A DNA stretch of 64,000 nt from Verpa conica (taxonomy: Eukaryota; Ascomycota; Pezizomycetes; Pezizales; Morchellaceae), in the NCBI GenBank assembly GCA_033030425.1, contig JAUFSD010000020.1, forward strand, positions 558,001 to 622,000. The letters are read 5' to 3'. Below, in pieces: positions 45,444 to 57,201 of the stretch. How positions within the stretch are numbered: the stretch's first letter is position 1; every line of letters begins with the position of its first letter. The notes beneath the pieces were generated by a model. It was not told the origin of the DNA and did not search any database. It saw only the letters and a program-made list of their open reading frames with translations. A program made the position numbers and the translations under genes.

Positions 45444-46836
45444 ATGGCTACAGAAACACCTACTGAGCCACGTGCACTAGGTAGACTTCGGACTCCCCCC
45501 CTTGAAGTCGGCCAAGGCGATTTGACCAGTACAGGAACCTCAACCAACACAACCCCTCACACTGAAGCCCCTCAAATGGAGTACCAAGGTATCTCTTGAT
45601 TCGGAATTAATGAGACAAGACCATATTTTAATGACATTGATTATCCTCCAGTATCCGTCGCACGTGGTATAGTTGGTCCTATGGGGCCCCGAGGTAAGTT
45701 AGCGATTTATTAGCCCTACACGTTTCTATCTTATATTAACCATCAGTAGGCCTGCAAGGAGATCCAGGACCCCAAGGGATTCCTGGCATACAAGGTATGA
45801 GACACCTCAAATACACTTGACTTTATTAACAATACTAGGTCCCCGCGGCGATCCAGGGGAGAGAGGTCCAAGAGGGGAGCGTGGTGACCAAGGAGATCCT
45901 GGGAGGGGTTTAACCGGAGATAGAGGACCACCTGGTCCTATCGGTGACAGAGGTATGCGCGGTGAGATGGGAGAAACCGGTCCACAAGGCCCTCAGGGTA
46001 TTCCGGGTGTGGGGGTACAAGGGCCCAGAGGTGAGCGAGGAGAGCAGGGTGAGCGGGGTGAGCGGGGTGACCGGGGACAGCAAGGGGAGCCGGGACCGAA
46101 GGGCGCTACTGGAGAAAGAGGAGAGAAAGGCGAACCGGGGCCACCGAGCACAGACGGAATCGGACCACCAGGACCTAAAGGAGAGCCTGGAGCGAAGGGG
46201 GCCGATGGGGAAAGAGGGGAGCGAGGAGAACAGGGACCAGTGGGCAAGGTGGGGCCACCTGGGGTGATAGGGCCGAGAGGAGAGATAGGACCACGTGGGT
46301 TAAAAGGACTAGATGGGGAAAGAGGTCCCGCCGGCGACACCACTGGTAGGAATACGGGTACTACCTGGGGAGGACTTGTCCAGTACTACGAAATCTCAAA
46401 TTTATCGACGACGAGGCTGGCCGAATTTGATGCTGCAATCATTCAATACTGCAGGTTGTGGCTCATCTCTCCAAACAGTAGCGGTGCCTCTTCGCGTAGT
46501 TTCATCTCCCATACACAGGGCAAAACGTATGACCACAAGGGGATCCAACAGGCATTGGCAACTCTCTTCCAAAGCTTCGATATCACATTCAAACTCAGCC
46601 AACCTGCCCCCAATGCATATAACTCTTCAAAGCGTACCGTTCCCCTGATGTCTATTGTGCATAGCTTTGTGACCTATCACCACCTACGACTAGCATCTGG
46701 TAACACATCTACGGGGTCAGGCTACTGCCCCCCCTCATCTCTTGGGATACATGAAGGGACTGAGTACGGTACATATCTTTGCTGGAGAACCATTGAAGAC
46801 GTAATGGTCTTTCGTGGCCTGCAAAACATCGTTTAA
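45444..46836 (+). CDS. Collagen-like protein 2, 409 aa
   Basis: Exons 45444-45588, 45652-45693, 45750-45794 and 45839-46836, introns phase 1. The N-terminus (MATETPTEPRALGRLRTPPL) is Thr/Pro-rich and not a signal peptide. The Gly-X-Y region (about residues 55-240) is longer than in gene 1 and highly charged (GERGEQGERGERGDRGQQG). It is interrupted at GRGLTG and GPPSTDGIG. The C-terminal domain starts TWGGLVQYYEISNLS and keeps EFDAAIIQYCRLWLI, QALATLFQSFDITFKLS and EYGTYLCWRTIEDVMVFRGL. The first exon is 145 bp in both genes and the introns match, so they are duplicates. The two Cys (YCRLW, YLCWR) are conserved in both. Confidence 0.87.
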
Positions 46837-48749
46837 TGTATAGCATTTAAGATGTAGAAATTCTTGAAATGGTAACACTATTCGAAACAAATCTTAGCAT
46901 CCTTTTGTTGAACTGCTCCCAATGTGTATCCTATCTGAACAGCCCTTGTTGCCCAACGGCTCTTATTCACACTAGCCATACCTCACCTCACCTGTAATAC
47001 CGACATAAGACCTATTTATATTATATGAAACAAGTTACTCCTTATTCTACAAAATTCAAATATCTGTACTTTACATTGAACTGATGATGACGTGTTATTA
47101 ATTCCAATCCCACCCTTGATACACATGAAGAGGTAGACTAGAGAACCATAACAAACGGAAACATAAACAGGAGGGCCATACACAAGGGGTGGAGCTCTAT
47201 CTATACCACCTACCTTTCTATACCACCTACCTTTCTATGCTGTCATCCTATCATGGATGATCTAGATAGCCATAGGTTTATATCTTCAAAAGATGTTCTG
47301 CCAACGGTGAGCACAATACACAACCTACCTCGCCAGTAGGTGTACTCAGAATAGCTCTGTAGGTTGTCTAACAGATGAGGAGTAAGGATCAGTTATATAC
47401 TCTAGTATGAAGGTCCTAAACCGCCATAGTGATCCTTCTCGAGATCCTCAAACAAAGTAGAGACTATAGCACACAACATGATTCCCGTGATATATCCTCA
47501 TTAGGAAAGCATCGACAACAGTAGGGTTAGGTGTGCATGTACTTAAATGATAAATTCATTCATTCATTCAGTAGGGTTAGGTGGAATATGCGAGTGATAT
47601 GACATGATGCGATCCAGAGCGCATACCTCTCAACAAGTCATTGATTTAATTTACTTATGATAATTTAGCAGTGATTAACCCAAAGCGAGAAATTCCGCTT
47701 AAGTAGAACTTAATAAGTACATATAGAATTTATGAAGGGTAGAACTGCCTAATAATAAGCAAATTATCATACCATATACCTCTCGTTGTATCAGAAACAG
47801 AGAGCGCCGGAACCCCGGCTAATATAGAGCTAGATAGGTGGAACCCCTCGAACTTCGTTTACCATTCATAAAAAAACTTTGCCTTAGGCGTATCTATCTA
47901 TCAGCATTAGCCTTGTAGGCGGACCGGGGTTTGACAGTGACACCCCTCTCAGAAATTAGTGACAGCTTGTAGTGATATTGTAGGATCTGGCATCACCGTC
48001 TATACTGGTTAGACGACTAAGGTATGAAATGGAGTTTCAAAGTCTCCAAAAATACTTGCCCGCTCCCCCGCTTACATACGGAACAAGTCATGAAGTTACT
48101 ACATCCCCCATCAAGGTCCTGAGCAGTGTTCGCAGCTGTCCGGGGCCTCCGATAGGGTCCTATAGGGCCCGGCACTGACTTTAGGACTAGACGGACTATT
48201 CGCTCATAGCCCGTCCCGGGCCACAATCTCCAGGACTACAAGGACTACAGGGCCCTATAAACATTTTCAAAGAGGTTTTTTGCGCCGTTCTAGGTATGGG
48301 AGCGTAGAATATCTGCTGGAAATCACAGCCTAAACAAGTGTAGGTAGCCCGTTTGGGTAAATAAACCCTAGCCCTGCAACCTTGTCGCGCTGTAGGGCCC
48401 CGAAGAGAGGCTGGGACGGACTGTAGGGTCGTAGGGCGTCTGGTCCTAGCTTCAGGGCGGGCGGACTGCCGTTGCGAACACTGGAGCAGGTATGTGTCCA
48501 CCTACCCCTCGCAAACACTTGCTTCAGGGTGTAAAGATTAATGATTTGAATAAGCGGGGTCCACTGTGCTTTCGGGAATCCGGGGGTATTTATTCAACTA
48601 GGTACATACACCTATCTACTATGATTAAGTTACTCAAGGAATTCACATATTGATATCTTATTAGTTCCTTCTCATTAACCCCTATAAATCTTGATCTATG
48701 CCGTTGAATACAGTTAGTTGAAGCACAGAACCTGCGATAAGGACATTAT
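46837..48749. other. Intergenic stretch with small repeats
   Basis: Contains a direct duplication of TATACCACCTACCTTTC near 47205-47238, CATTCATTCATTC next to GTAGGGTTAGG at about 47559-47583, and a second GTAGGGTTAGG near 47521. GC-rich decayed sequence with GGACTAGACGGACTATT and GGACGGACTGTAGGG lies at 48100-48480. No gene recognised. Confidence 0.45.
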
Positions 48750-51181
48750 TTATGCACGGAACCATACCCTATCAGTAACAATCCTCCTACACATCGGACA
48801 TGGAACCGCTACACCCCACAGGTCGTCTCTCCCATTCATTCCCATTGTATCACAGCACGTCTATCGCTCGATTAGCTCACCCAACCCACAAACTCAGACC
48901 TAGGAAGAACACCCACACCGCAGAGCACAAGATGATTACACGGAATTAAAACAGTATCTGCAATCTGATCGTAGCATACAATACATGCGGCGTCTACAGT
49001 CGTACTGGTGATATCAGGCCGAGTAGTAGGAGATTCCCCAATGCCGTGATGCTTTCGGATTTTAGAAAAGCTCTCGTTCGCACTCTCGATCAACCGGCGA
49101 TGCCCTTCCCCGTTTTCACCAGGCTCCGTCCTACTGTACAGCTCTAGTAGTACAGAGACGTCCTCGGCGAGCTGTCCGAAATCAAATGGGTCGAGTGCTG
49201 GTGTTGAAGCCGCGGGTGCAGGGATAGTGGGTGTCTGTTCTGCTGATGACGATGCCCGCCCAAAGCTCGTAAACAATGAGCCCGCCGATCTGACCCCGGC
49301 AAGGACAGCGCCCCCGATCAAGGCAGCGGGGGTAGTGATTCCGATAGCTGCAGCAGTGAGAGCTTGGTTCGCGATACCCGGTCTGGCACTTGGCTCAGGA
49401 GGTTCGGGATCCGGCTCAGCCCATTCACCCCCGTGAAGTCCCAAGAGGGAACGTTGACTATTATTAGACCTTTCCACTGGGATAATTCTCCAGGTATTGG
49501 CGATGTGTCTACTGCTGCTGATATCAGGAAGTTGGGCTCCAAACGATATCTCAGTGCCAATATCGCCTTCATCATTCGTGGTCGCATCGCGTACCACTAT
49601 CGCTCGTCGGTGAGATTCCGGCTGGCGCCTTACCTCCGGTACTGGTGCGATACGTGGATCGTGACTCCGACTCGGCACCGCTGTTGTATCTCCTAGAGTG
49701 CTTATAGCAGGGTTATTACGAGGTCTTCTATGGGTGTACAGACGTGGTAATCGAGGCAATGCCGTCCCGACTACCACAGTATCGGAGGTAGACTGAACAC
49801 CGACTCCAGGGAGTAATGAGCTATGATGAAGACTATTACGACCTAAGCTAGTACCAGATCCCTCTCCGGAGGGACCCGGTTGTAACCTTTGAGAAGGTCT
49901 GGTAGTGGTTGCTTGAGGCTGGGTACGTGCGGTAGTACTACTTGACGAGGCTGTCAGAGATACAGTACGATGCTGTCTCCGCTCTAAGACAGAATTCCCT
50001 CGACTAAGTGTTGTATTTTGTTCTGTATTATTTGTAGCAGCATGTGACCCCCGCTCAGATATAGAGAACCCTGTACTTACCGCTCTATTTGGATCTGTAT
50101 CGCGTGTAGTAGCAACTGGGCCCCACCCCACCACAGGAGGTCCTTCCCTGCCTGGTGTATTTTGTTGTGCCTGCCTTGCAGCTAATATACGTTGTCTCCA
50201 CGCGGTACTAGTGTGTAGCGTAGTATCCGGAAGTATACCATTGAATATCGCGTGCTGAACGGCAGCGCGTCTTGCGTTCGGTACACCTCCGGAGTCCGGT
50301 ATACGTTGTTCCGACTGGCTAGATCTACTTGAATCAGGATTCCTGATAACGATAGGGGTCCGTTGTGGTTGTTCTTGTGCTTGCCGAATGCTTCTAGGAT
50401 GAGAGACAGATGGTTCCGTGCTAGCACTTTCCGGGACCACCGCGCGAGGTGTAGAATCTAGCTGCGCAAGTGTCACACGAGATCGAGGATTTTGTAAAGA
50501 TTGTTCTTCCCGCGCAGACCTAAAACGAGCCTCGAGCATCAACCGTGCATCTCTATACCCTTCTAGACTGCTCGGAGTTGCATTGGTGTTTTGAGTCCTT
50601 CTGGGTTGTGACGTCGGTGTTTCGCTGCTGCCGCTCGCTTGTGGTACTGTGCGGGGTCCCCGACCGCTCCGAGGCAAAAATATCGGCCATGGTTGGTTCT
50701 CGTCTCCATATACCTCACGACTTCCGGTGCCGAAAATCAGATCCCTAGCCCGCGTTGAGCTGCCTGGTGGTGGGCGAATCGACCGACCGCTCGACTGGGA
50801 CTCCAGGTTCTCACTGTTGATTGTCGTCTGGGGTGTCGCGTGAGGTTGGACGGGCAGCGATGGTCCGTTCTGGGACCGCGCTGTACGTGAAGGTAGACGA
50901 TCACTTACAGCTACCGAATGCCTGCCACCTCCGTGCCCCTCCGTGCTACGCTGTAAAGGCAGAATTTCCCAATTACCCGTAGTATCCTCATTGTTACGTC
51001 TTCTCGGGGGTGTTTGTCGAACCGGCTGAGCTGGTGGTTGATCGTGTCGTTCACCCTGTGGTAGCGGTGGGTTTCCGGAGGTGACATTAGATGGTCCTGC
51101 TGAGTCCTCGCCCCCCGCTGCTGGTGGGGCACCCGACCTGCCCCTTCCGCGCCGGTTACGTCCTCGATTTCGTTTTGCCAT
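48750..51181 (-). CDS. Long RING-finger protein (gene B), 791 aa
   Basis: Exons (minus) 51181-48917 and 48860-48750, intron 56 bp (GTGGGT...GATAG). Residues 1-20 are Arg/Gly-rich (MAKRNRGRNRRGRGRSGAPP), RGG-like. About 20-600 are low-complexity Ser/Thr/Pro/Arg/Gln, predicted disordered. A hydrophobic segment, ALTAAAIGITTPAALIGGAV, sits near 607-629 and may span a membrane. A helical block follows (FDFGQLAEDVSVLLELYSRT), then the RING at 733: CIVC, 11 residues, CNH, LVLC, G|TCC across the intron, and PCPMC. The complete C3HC4 set suggests an E3 ubiquitin ligase. The tail reads RRIVTDRVWFRA. Reading through the intron ends the protein inside the RING. Confidence 0.8.
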
Positions 51182-52316
51182 GTTTGCGGTATTGGTGTAG
51201 ATATCTCGCGTGTGGGTTGTTCAGCAGTCTGCCGTGGGAGGTATGTTTTTGTGCGATGCCCCATGCTTGTATATCCACCCTCAGTCATCCATGGTGGGTT
51301 GCCTGACACTTGTCTTATCGCCCGATTAAGCATGACAATCCGGGGAACCTTGCAGGTTTCAGGCACACACGACCGCAATGAGAACAATGAGCCGCGGGGA
51401 TGCCCACAAGTGCATCGACGTCAACGAATCCCTTGCTGGTGCGTGTAAATTCATTGGTCCAGCGGAGAATTATCTCGGCACATTCCGGGGAGATGTCATC
51501 TCATCTCGATCGGATGAGAACTCGTAAATGGGATGGTAATCGGGATAGCATAATGCAGCTGCACGGTCGCATTCCCGTCGGTATTGCCAACAACCGATAC
51601 TGGACATCGGCAGTGGTGCACTACCCACTCGGCTATCGAAATCTTCACACTCGGTGCAAGTCCTACGGACAGGATTTTGTAAACGGCGCGCTTGGAGGAT
51701 TGGGGATTGGGAATCGAGCCGAAGGCTATGGGGGGGATGATGTTTGCATACCGGGAGCGACAATATCTGTAGCGAGAGCACGAGTGAAGCTTGGGGAACG
51801 TGGGTTAGGGTTACATCACCTCGTGTCAAAATACCGATGAACATTGTTTCCCAGTACTGTACTCATAGAACTTACCCGTCAAAATTAACTGGTTGAGGAG
51901 TATTACCTGACACGAAGCACTGGACTAATCGGCGGAACTTACATAATCTTGTGTAGAGGTGAGATATAACGGAAAAGTGATAACGGGAACTCCTTCAAAC
52001 CAGTCATATGTCCCGTAGGACGCTACATAAAACTCAGCTTCAGCTACTCGAAATAATCTAGCAACCTACTGGATGAAATCCGGTTAAATCAATCAATCAG
52101 AGTCGATATCGTACTCGTTAAAACTCGTCGATGGCCAGATGCTGAATCACAATCACTCACTCGATACTACCTACGCAGGTGGTATCGTAGATAGATAGGT
52201 TAATCGTAATACATGGAGCCTCATAGATAAGTCGCACTATACCATCTTTGTCACCCTCTGTGACCCATTTCACTCAGCCCCTATAGACCTTAATCTACAC
52301 CATTGAATAGTATTAG
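51182..52316. other. Intergenic stretch between RING genes B and C
   Basis: The proximal part (to about 51830) is the upstream half of the duplicated block. The open frames there (51400-51840) have no recognisable domain and are probably spurious. A telomere-type motif lies at 51802-51812. The rest is unrecognised. Confidence 0.45.
51802..51812 (+). repeat. Telomere-type motif upstream of RING gene B
   Basis: GGGTTAGGGTT within GTGGGTTAGGGTTACATCAC, about 620 bp before the start codon of gene B. Confidence 0.8.
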
Positions 52317-54058
52317 TTACTGTATCTGGTTCAACCTAGGGTGATTATTTGATGACAGGAACCATACCCTACGAGTAACGACCGTCCTACATATTGGACA
52401 TGGGATATCAGCACGCTTTCTATCGTCCTTCTCCTCTACCCCCAGTTTATCGCAACACCCCTATCAGTTTATTAGCTCAGAATCCTCCACGGAGGACTAA
52501 AAATATGAACACCTACCCCACAAAGCACGAGATGATTACACGGAAGCAGAACTATATCTGCAATCTGTTCATAGCATACTATGCATACATCTTCCGATCC
52601 CATATTGCTAACATCAGGCTGAGGGGTAGGACATTCACCAATGCCATGGTGCTTCCGGAATTTGGAAAGGGCGTCATTCGCACTCCCTATTAACTGGCGC
52701 TCTCTCTCATTACCTGGTTCTGTCCTTTTATATAGCTCCAGTATCACGGCGATGTTCTCGGCGAGCTGTTTGAAGTCCGATGGATCGGGTTTTGGCACAG
52801 TAACTGCCGGTGGAATGGTAGGAGACTGTTGTGTTGGTGAGGATGCCCGCCCAAATAGGGTTAATGGTGAGCCTGGCGACCGGACCCTAGTCAACATATC
52901 AGGGACAACGCCCCCTATAGCACCAGCTACGGCAACAAGAACTTCGCTTGCAGTACTCGGCCCGGAGCTCTGTGGAAGGGACACTGGAGTTAATAAGATT
53001 GGCGCACACCTTGGAACACACAAGAGGGAACTTGCATTGTCATTGGACACCCCCGCTAAATCGATAGCCCCGCTAGTAGCACTTGTGGCACCCGATCCTC
53101 CTCTCCGGTTAGGTCCGATCGCTACTCGCTCCTCAATGCTTGCCTCGGGAGAGCCGTTACCAGAATCCCTCAATATATCAAGTGCGGTTAGATATGTTGG
53201 TCGAGGTAGCCAGGAGGGCAATACTACATGAGGGACGCTAGCTTGGACATTGCTGGACGCTACGGCTGGAGTACTACCAAGAGTAAAACCGCCTGAGGGG
53301 GAATCAGATCTCTCTGCAGGGATAATCAACCCCGGGGTATAATTGGGATTATTAGCAGCTGATCGGGGGTGCGTCTGCGTAGCAGTGCCTATTGATGGGA
53401 CTGCCAAGCGTGTAGAAAAACCCATACTCTGCTCGGAAGCAGATGGCGCTCTACCAACTGGTAGACTTAGTTCGGTGCGGCTTGTAACTGTTGGGCGCTG
53501 TGTGTGTGCGGTGGTGCTCCTTAGTGAGGCTTCCGGGGGTGCAGTACTAAGCACCCTACGCCGACGGGTGGAGTGCGCTGTGCTAGATTGACCGCTACGG
53601 TTAGGTGTGGTTTGGCTTGTCTGGCCTATTCTCCTTAAACGAGAACCCGCCCTGAGCATGGTGTTACTCGCTGGTTGTGCATGGGATTGCCTGGTTCCCC
53701 CAAACACTGCTGCGGTAGACCATTCCGAGGCCGCTGCGTGAGGAGTAGCACCAAGCAGTGCAGGTACGGTATGAGGTTGAAGGGTTGCTTGTGGCCTATA
53801 GTCCAACCAAGTTATCACGCGGCTGTGTGGGCTAGTTATTTCCGTGGTTCCCGCGAGTGGTAATTGCGTGTTTTGACTTCTTCTAGTTCGGATAGTCGGT
53901 GGTACAGTTCTACCAGGAGCTTGGGACCCGGCGCCAAATTCTCCGCCGATAGGATCGTTCTGGGGCAAAAACGTCCCCTGGTATAGGCCCGCTTCTCCAT
54001 AGAGCTCACGACCACCGGCCCCCAAGGCCCCTGCTATACCCCCCGTTGAGCTGCTCAT
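52317..54058 (-). CDS. Long RING-finger protein (gene C), 561 aa
   Basis: Exons (minus) 54058-52517 and 52460-52317; the 56-bp intron (GTAGGT...GATAG) lies in the same codon context as in gene B. The N-terminus (MSSSTGGIAGALGAGGRELY) lacks gene B's Arg-rich start and the disordered region is shorter. A hydrophobic segment (VLVAVAGAIGGVV) and LTLFGRASSPTQQSPTIPP precede the helical block DFKQLAENIAVILELYKRTE. The RING is CIVC...CNHLVLC, G|GCC after the intron, then PCPIC, with tail RTVVTRRVWFLSSNNHPRLN. All eight zinc ligands are present. It is the duplicate of gene B. ATG 54058 is the first Met of the frame, though a further upstream exon cannot be excluded. Confidence 0.78.
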
Positions 54059-56032
54059 TGATGAGTGAATTAATCGACCGCTTGGATGATGTTCTGAGCA
54101 TACACTGTTAGCTGTCGTTCAGACTACCCACGAAATTCATAAACCCGATCAGTAGTTCATCTACTGCGACTAAACACCTACTACTGCTGAATCACCCAAT
54201 GTTGCCTCCCCCGGACTGGTCTTACCATACCGATGATATGTGTGTATAGATCTCGCGTGCGGGGTATTCCGAAGCCTGCGGAATATCCACCATCGAAGGT
54301 ATGTTACCGTGTGATGTTTCTCCCTTTGCCGACGCTTTTATATAACGTCCGACCCCTCAGTAATCGATAGTGGTTACCTGGGCGTTTGTGCTATCGCCCG
54401 ATTCAGGGAACCCTGCAGGTTTCAGCCGGGAGAGGTGCCCAGTGGATAGACGTAACGGCTTCCTCGCTAATGCTTGTCAACAACACATTGTTCCATAACC
54501 AACGCTTGGAAATGATACCGGAACATACTGAATGAATGATTGAATATATCATAACTACATGTACCGGAACATACTGAGTCGGCGCTTTGCAAGGACTAGT
54601 AAGCGGTGATGGTATAGCGTAGCAGCTACACCGTCCACCCCCGACAATCAATAGGACATTTGTAGAGATGCCCTGTCTATTGGACTATCGAATACTCACA
54701 CTCAGTGCGAGCACCGATAGAGCGCTGTAAGCAGCGACACGAGACAATTAGTAATCAGGTTTGTAATTGGGGCGCCCGGGAGTCGGAGATGGTGATAATA
54801 CTTGTATATCGGGGGTGATAAATATCTGTAGCAAGAGCACTGAGGCACGGCGAAGTTATTACAAGGTGCAGTAGATATTCCACTGGGGAGCGTAAACAAA
54901 AACAAAAAAGAAAAAAAAACGTTGGGGAGCGTGGGTTAGGGTTACATCACCTTGTGTCCGGACACTTATGAGCCTTAGCTGTTAGGACTGATTGGTATAA
55001 CCCATACAATCCTGGAAGAAGTAAAACCGATATAAATCGGAAATGAAATATATGCTAAAGTACTAAACCATGATAAAGAGCCAATTGGTATAAGGAATGG
55101 TCATTTATAGGAAGGCCCCACGGTACCATAATTTACTACTACTCGGTGTCTTGACAGTATCTACCCGGGCTAAGACCAGCCCAGAGATGCTCTGTCCGGG
55201 AAATATATCAATAAGCACTACTCCTGACCCAGTGTTCCATATATTCATGATTAATTCATTAATTCATTCATTCAAGTTCTACTCCATAAGCAATCACTCG
55301 GATTATCACGATATAATATGTTGTAAAATATAGAGAACGAGATAAACCGCTGGTTTGGAGACTCGGTATACAGAGTCTCCTTTATATGCCCCTGATTGAC
55401 ACTCGGGCCCACTCCCCTTACAAAGCATACTCGATACTACAATATAATATAATATAATTATTTTGTCAGTCTCGATATTGCGGCCAGAACATAGGAAGAT
55501 AAGATAGTCATTACCAGAATATACATACAGGTTAGTTATTTATGCCAGTTATACTCCGGCAAACCAGCTGTTGCCCTTTCTCCTACACAATCCGTGAAGC
55601 TTCCTTACATAACCATCACCACCGAGACCACCGCCATACCAGTGACTGATACCCACATAGCCACGTAAAGTCCATTCCCTGGGATCTACTATACCGTTAC
55701 ACCTACCCAAAATATATAATTAAATATATAGAACTATGAGAAGAAGAAAAAAAAAATAATAAAAAAGAGAGTCTGTCCGCGCGTCGAACGCATGGCCTTC
55801 CCCCTACGTAAAGAACCTCATTACAAAGTATACAACATAGACAAGTCTTACACCCCTAAACCACACTACCAGATGAACAATGCAGTACGTTTGAGAACTT
55901 GAGCAGTATTTGGGTATATAGAATTATGCGATCGTATATAGAACAACATAAGCAAGAAGGCACGGATGCGAAAAGTCTGCACCTAGCTGCACCACCCACA
56001 TCCGATTGTTTTTTTTATCTATGCTAGCTACA
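54059..56032. other. Intergenic stretch upstream of RING gene C
   Basis: To about 54965 it is the duplicated block. Beyond that are an ATTC-type repeat (55247-55275), AATAT repeats (55440-55461) and an A-rich run (55742-55765). No gene was recognised. Confidence 0.45.
54933..54943 (+). repeat. Telomere-type motif upstream of RING gene C
   Basis: GGGTTAGGGTT in the same 26-bp context as at 51802, about 875 bp before the start codon of gene C. Confidence 0.8.
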
Positions 56033-57201
56033 CTACACCCTATACCGACTCACGGACCCTCGAGTCGTTGAAATCGAATATCGTCCATATGGCACCGCCG
56101 AAATACAAGAAGCCCCATCGGTGATGGTCGGAAAAGCTACCGCACTCGGCGTCGAGCTCGGGAACAGAGTAGTACTCGTATAAGATGCACTTAGAACCGG
56201 CGGAACGTACTCCTGATGTTCCTCCACCTCATCATCTTCCATCTCTACCTCTACAATCTCAATCTCATCTACCGCCATCACTTGTATCCCCTGATTTGCG
56301 CATGTCACTTCCACACTAACTACCACAGATTCTTTTACTGGTGTGAAGAAATACTCGTCTAGCGTCCATACGGAGTGTACAGCGAGATTACCGAGTGCTA
56401 CGTCGTCTATGAGGGCTACGAGGGTACAGGAGTTCTTCGGGTGGTGGTAGTAGCTGTAGGCAGTGAAAGAGTAGGTTTTTCCGGGGATGACATTGATACG
56501 TTGCGAGATTGAGGAGGAGCCGGTGCCGTTTGTCTGGTGGAATAGACCTTGGTTGCTGCCGTCGTAGGTTGGGAAGTGAGTGGTGCTGCCGGTGAGGGAG
56601 AAGTTGACGCCGGTGCCGGTATGGATTGTGGTCCAGGGGGAGATAGAGGAGGATTCGAAGTCGCCATTGAAGAGGAGAGGGGTTGGAGTAGCGTCTGGGA
56701 TGGTGGTGGTGCTGGATGATTGTTAGAACTTGGGCCATGTGGTTTGGGGTGGGGGGTTTACACTGCGGTGATTACCGGCGGTATAGAAATAGGTGGAGTG
56801 GATCTATTGGAGGCAGTAGATTGGGAAGTTGAAGTAGTCGGGATAGTAATAGCCTGAGTCTGGATAGTGGTAGACTTTATCTCCGTTGTCGGCATAACCT
56901 CTGCTGTCTCCACCACCGCTGTAACCCCCGGAGCCATCCCTACTTCGTTTTTAGCCACACTCGTTTGCATAGCATTATATAAGTTCTCCCTCAACGAGGT
57001 CCGGTAAAGCTCTCTATCACTCTCCGCATACCCAAGACCTCGCTCTACAATCATTATATCATGTAATAAAACCCTAGTAACCGGACTCACACTGTAAAAG
57101 GCCTGTGAAGCCCATGCTGAGTAACCGAGGTAAACGTTTATCGCAGAAGTAAAAGCCAATGTTGTCCCCGTAAGGAGGAAAAAAAGAGTGGACGATCGCA
57201 T
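56033..57201 (-). CDS. Secreted protein with a carbohydrate-binding-like domain, 372 aa
   Basis: Exons (minus) 57201-56762 and 56711-56033; the 50-bp intron (GTAAAC...TCCAG, phase 2) joins ...VITAV to TTTIPDATPTPLL. Residues 1-20 (MRSSTLFFLLTGTTLAFTSA) are a clear signal peptide. Residues 20-100 look helical, and 100-157 are a Thr/Ser/Pro linker. From about 158 the pattern LFNGDFESSSISPW, ISQRINVIPGKTYSFTAYSY, LVALIDDVAL, VTCANQGIQVMAVDEIEIVE fits the beta-sandwich of CBM4/9-type modules. An acidic stretch (EVEMEDDEVEEHQE) and a Ser/Thr-rich tail follow. It probably acts outside the cell or on the wall. The ligand cannot be predicted. Fold assignment is from motif wording only. Confidence 0.7.

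Larger units (their letters stand above)
48690..54965. repeat. Tandem segmental duplication carrying RING genes B and C
   Basis: About 48690-51830 and 52290-54965 are direct repeats of moderate identity. Each holds a minus-strand RING gene. Each begins upstream of the gene with GGGTTAGGGTTACATCACCT(C/T)GTGTC (51802 and 54933) and carries an ATCTCGCGTG(T/C)GGG block near the start codon. Each ends 3' of the gene with a similar CCCCTATA(A/G)A segment. Confidence 0.65.

Noticed and set aside
52641..53231. 196-aa plus-strand ORF
   Set aside because: Antisense to the exon of RING gene C, which ends in a complete zinc-binding motif.
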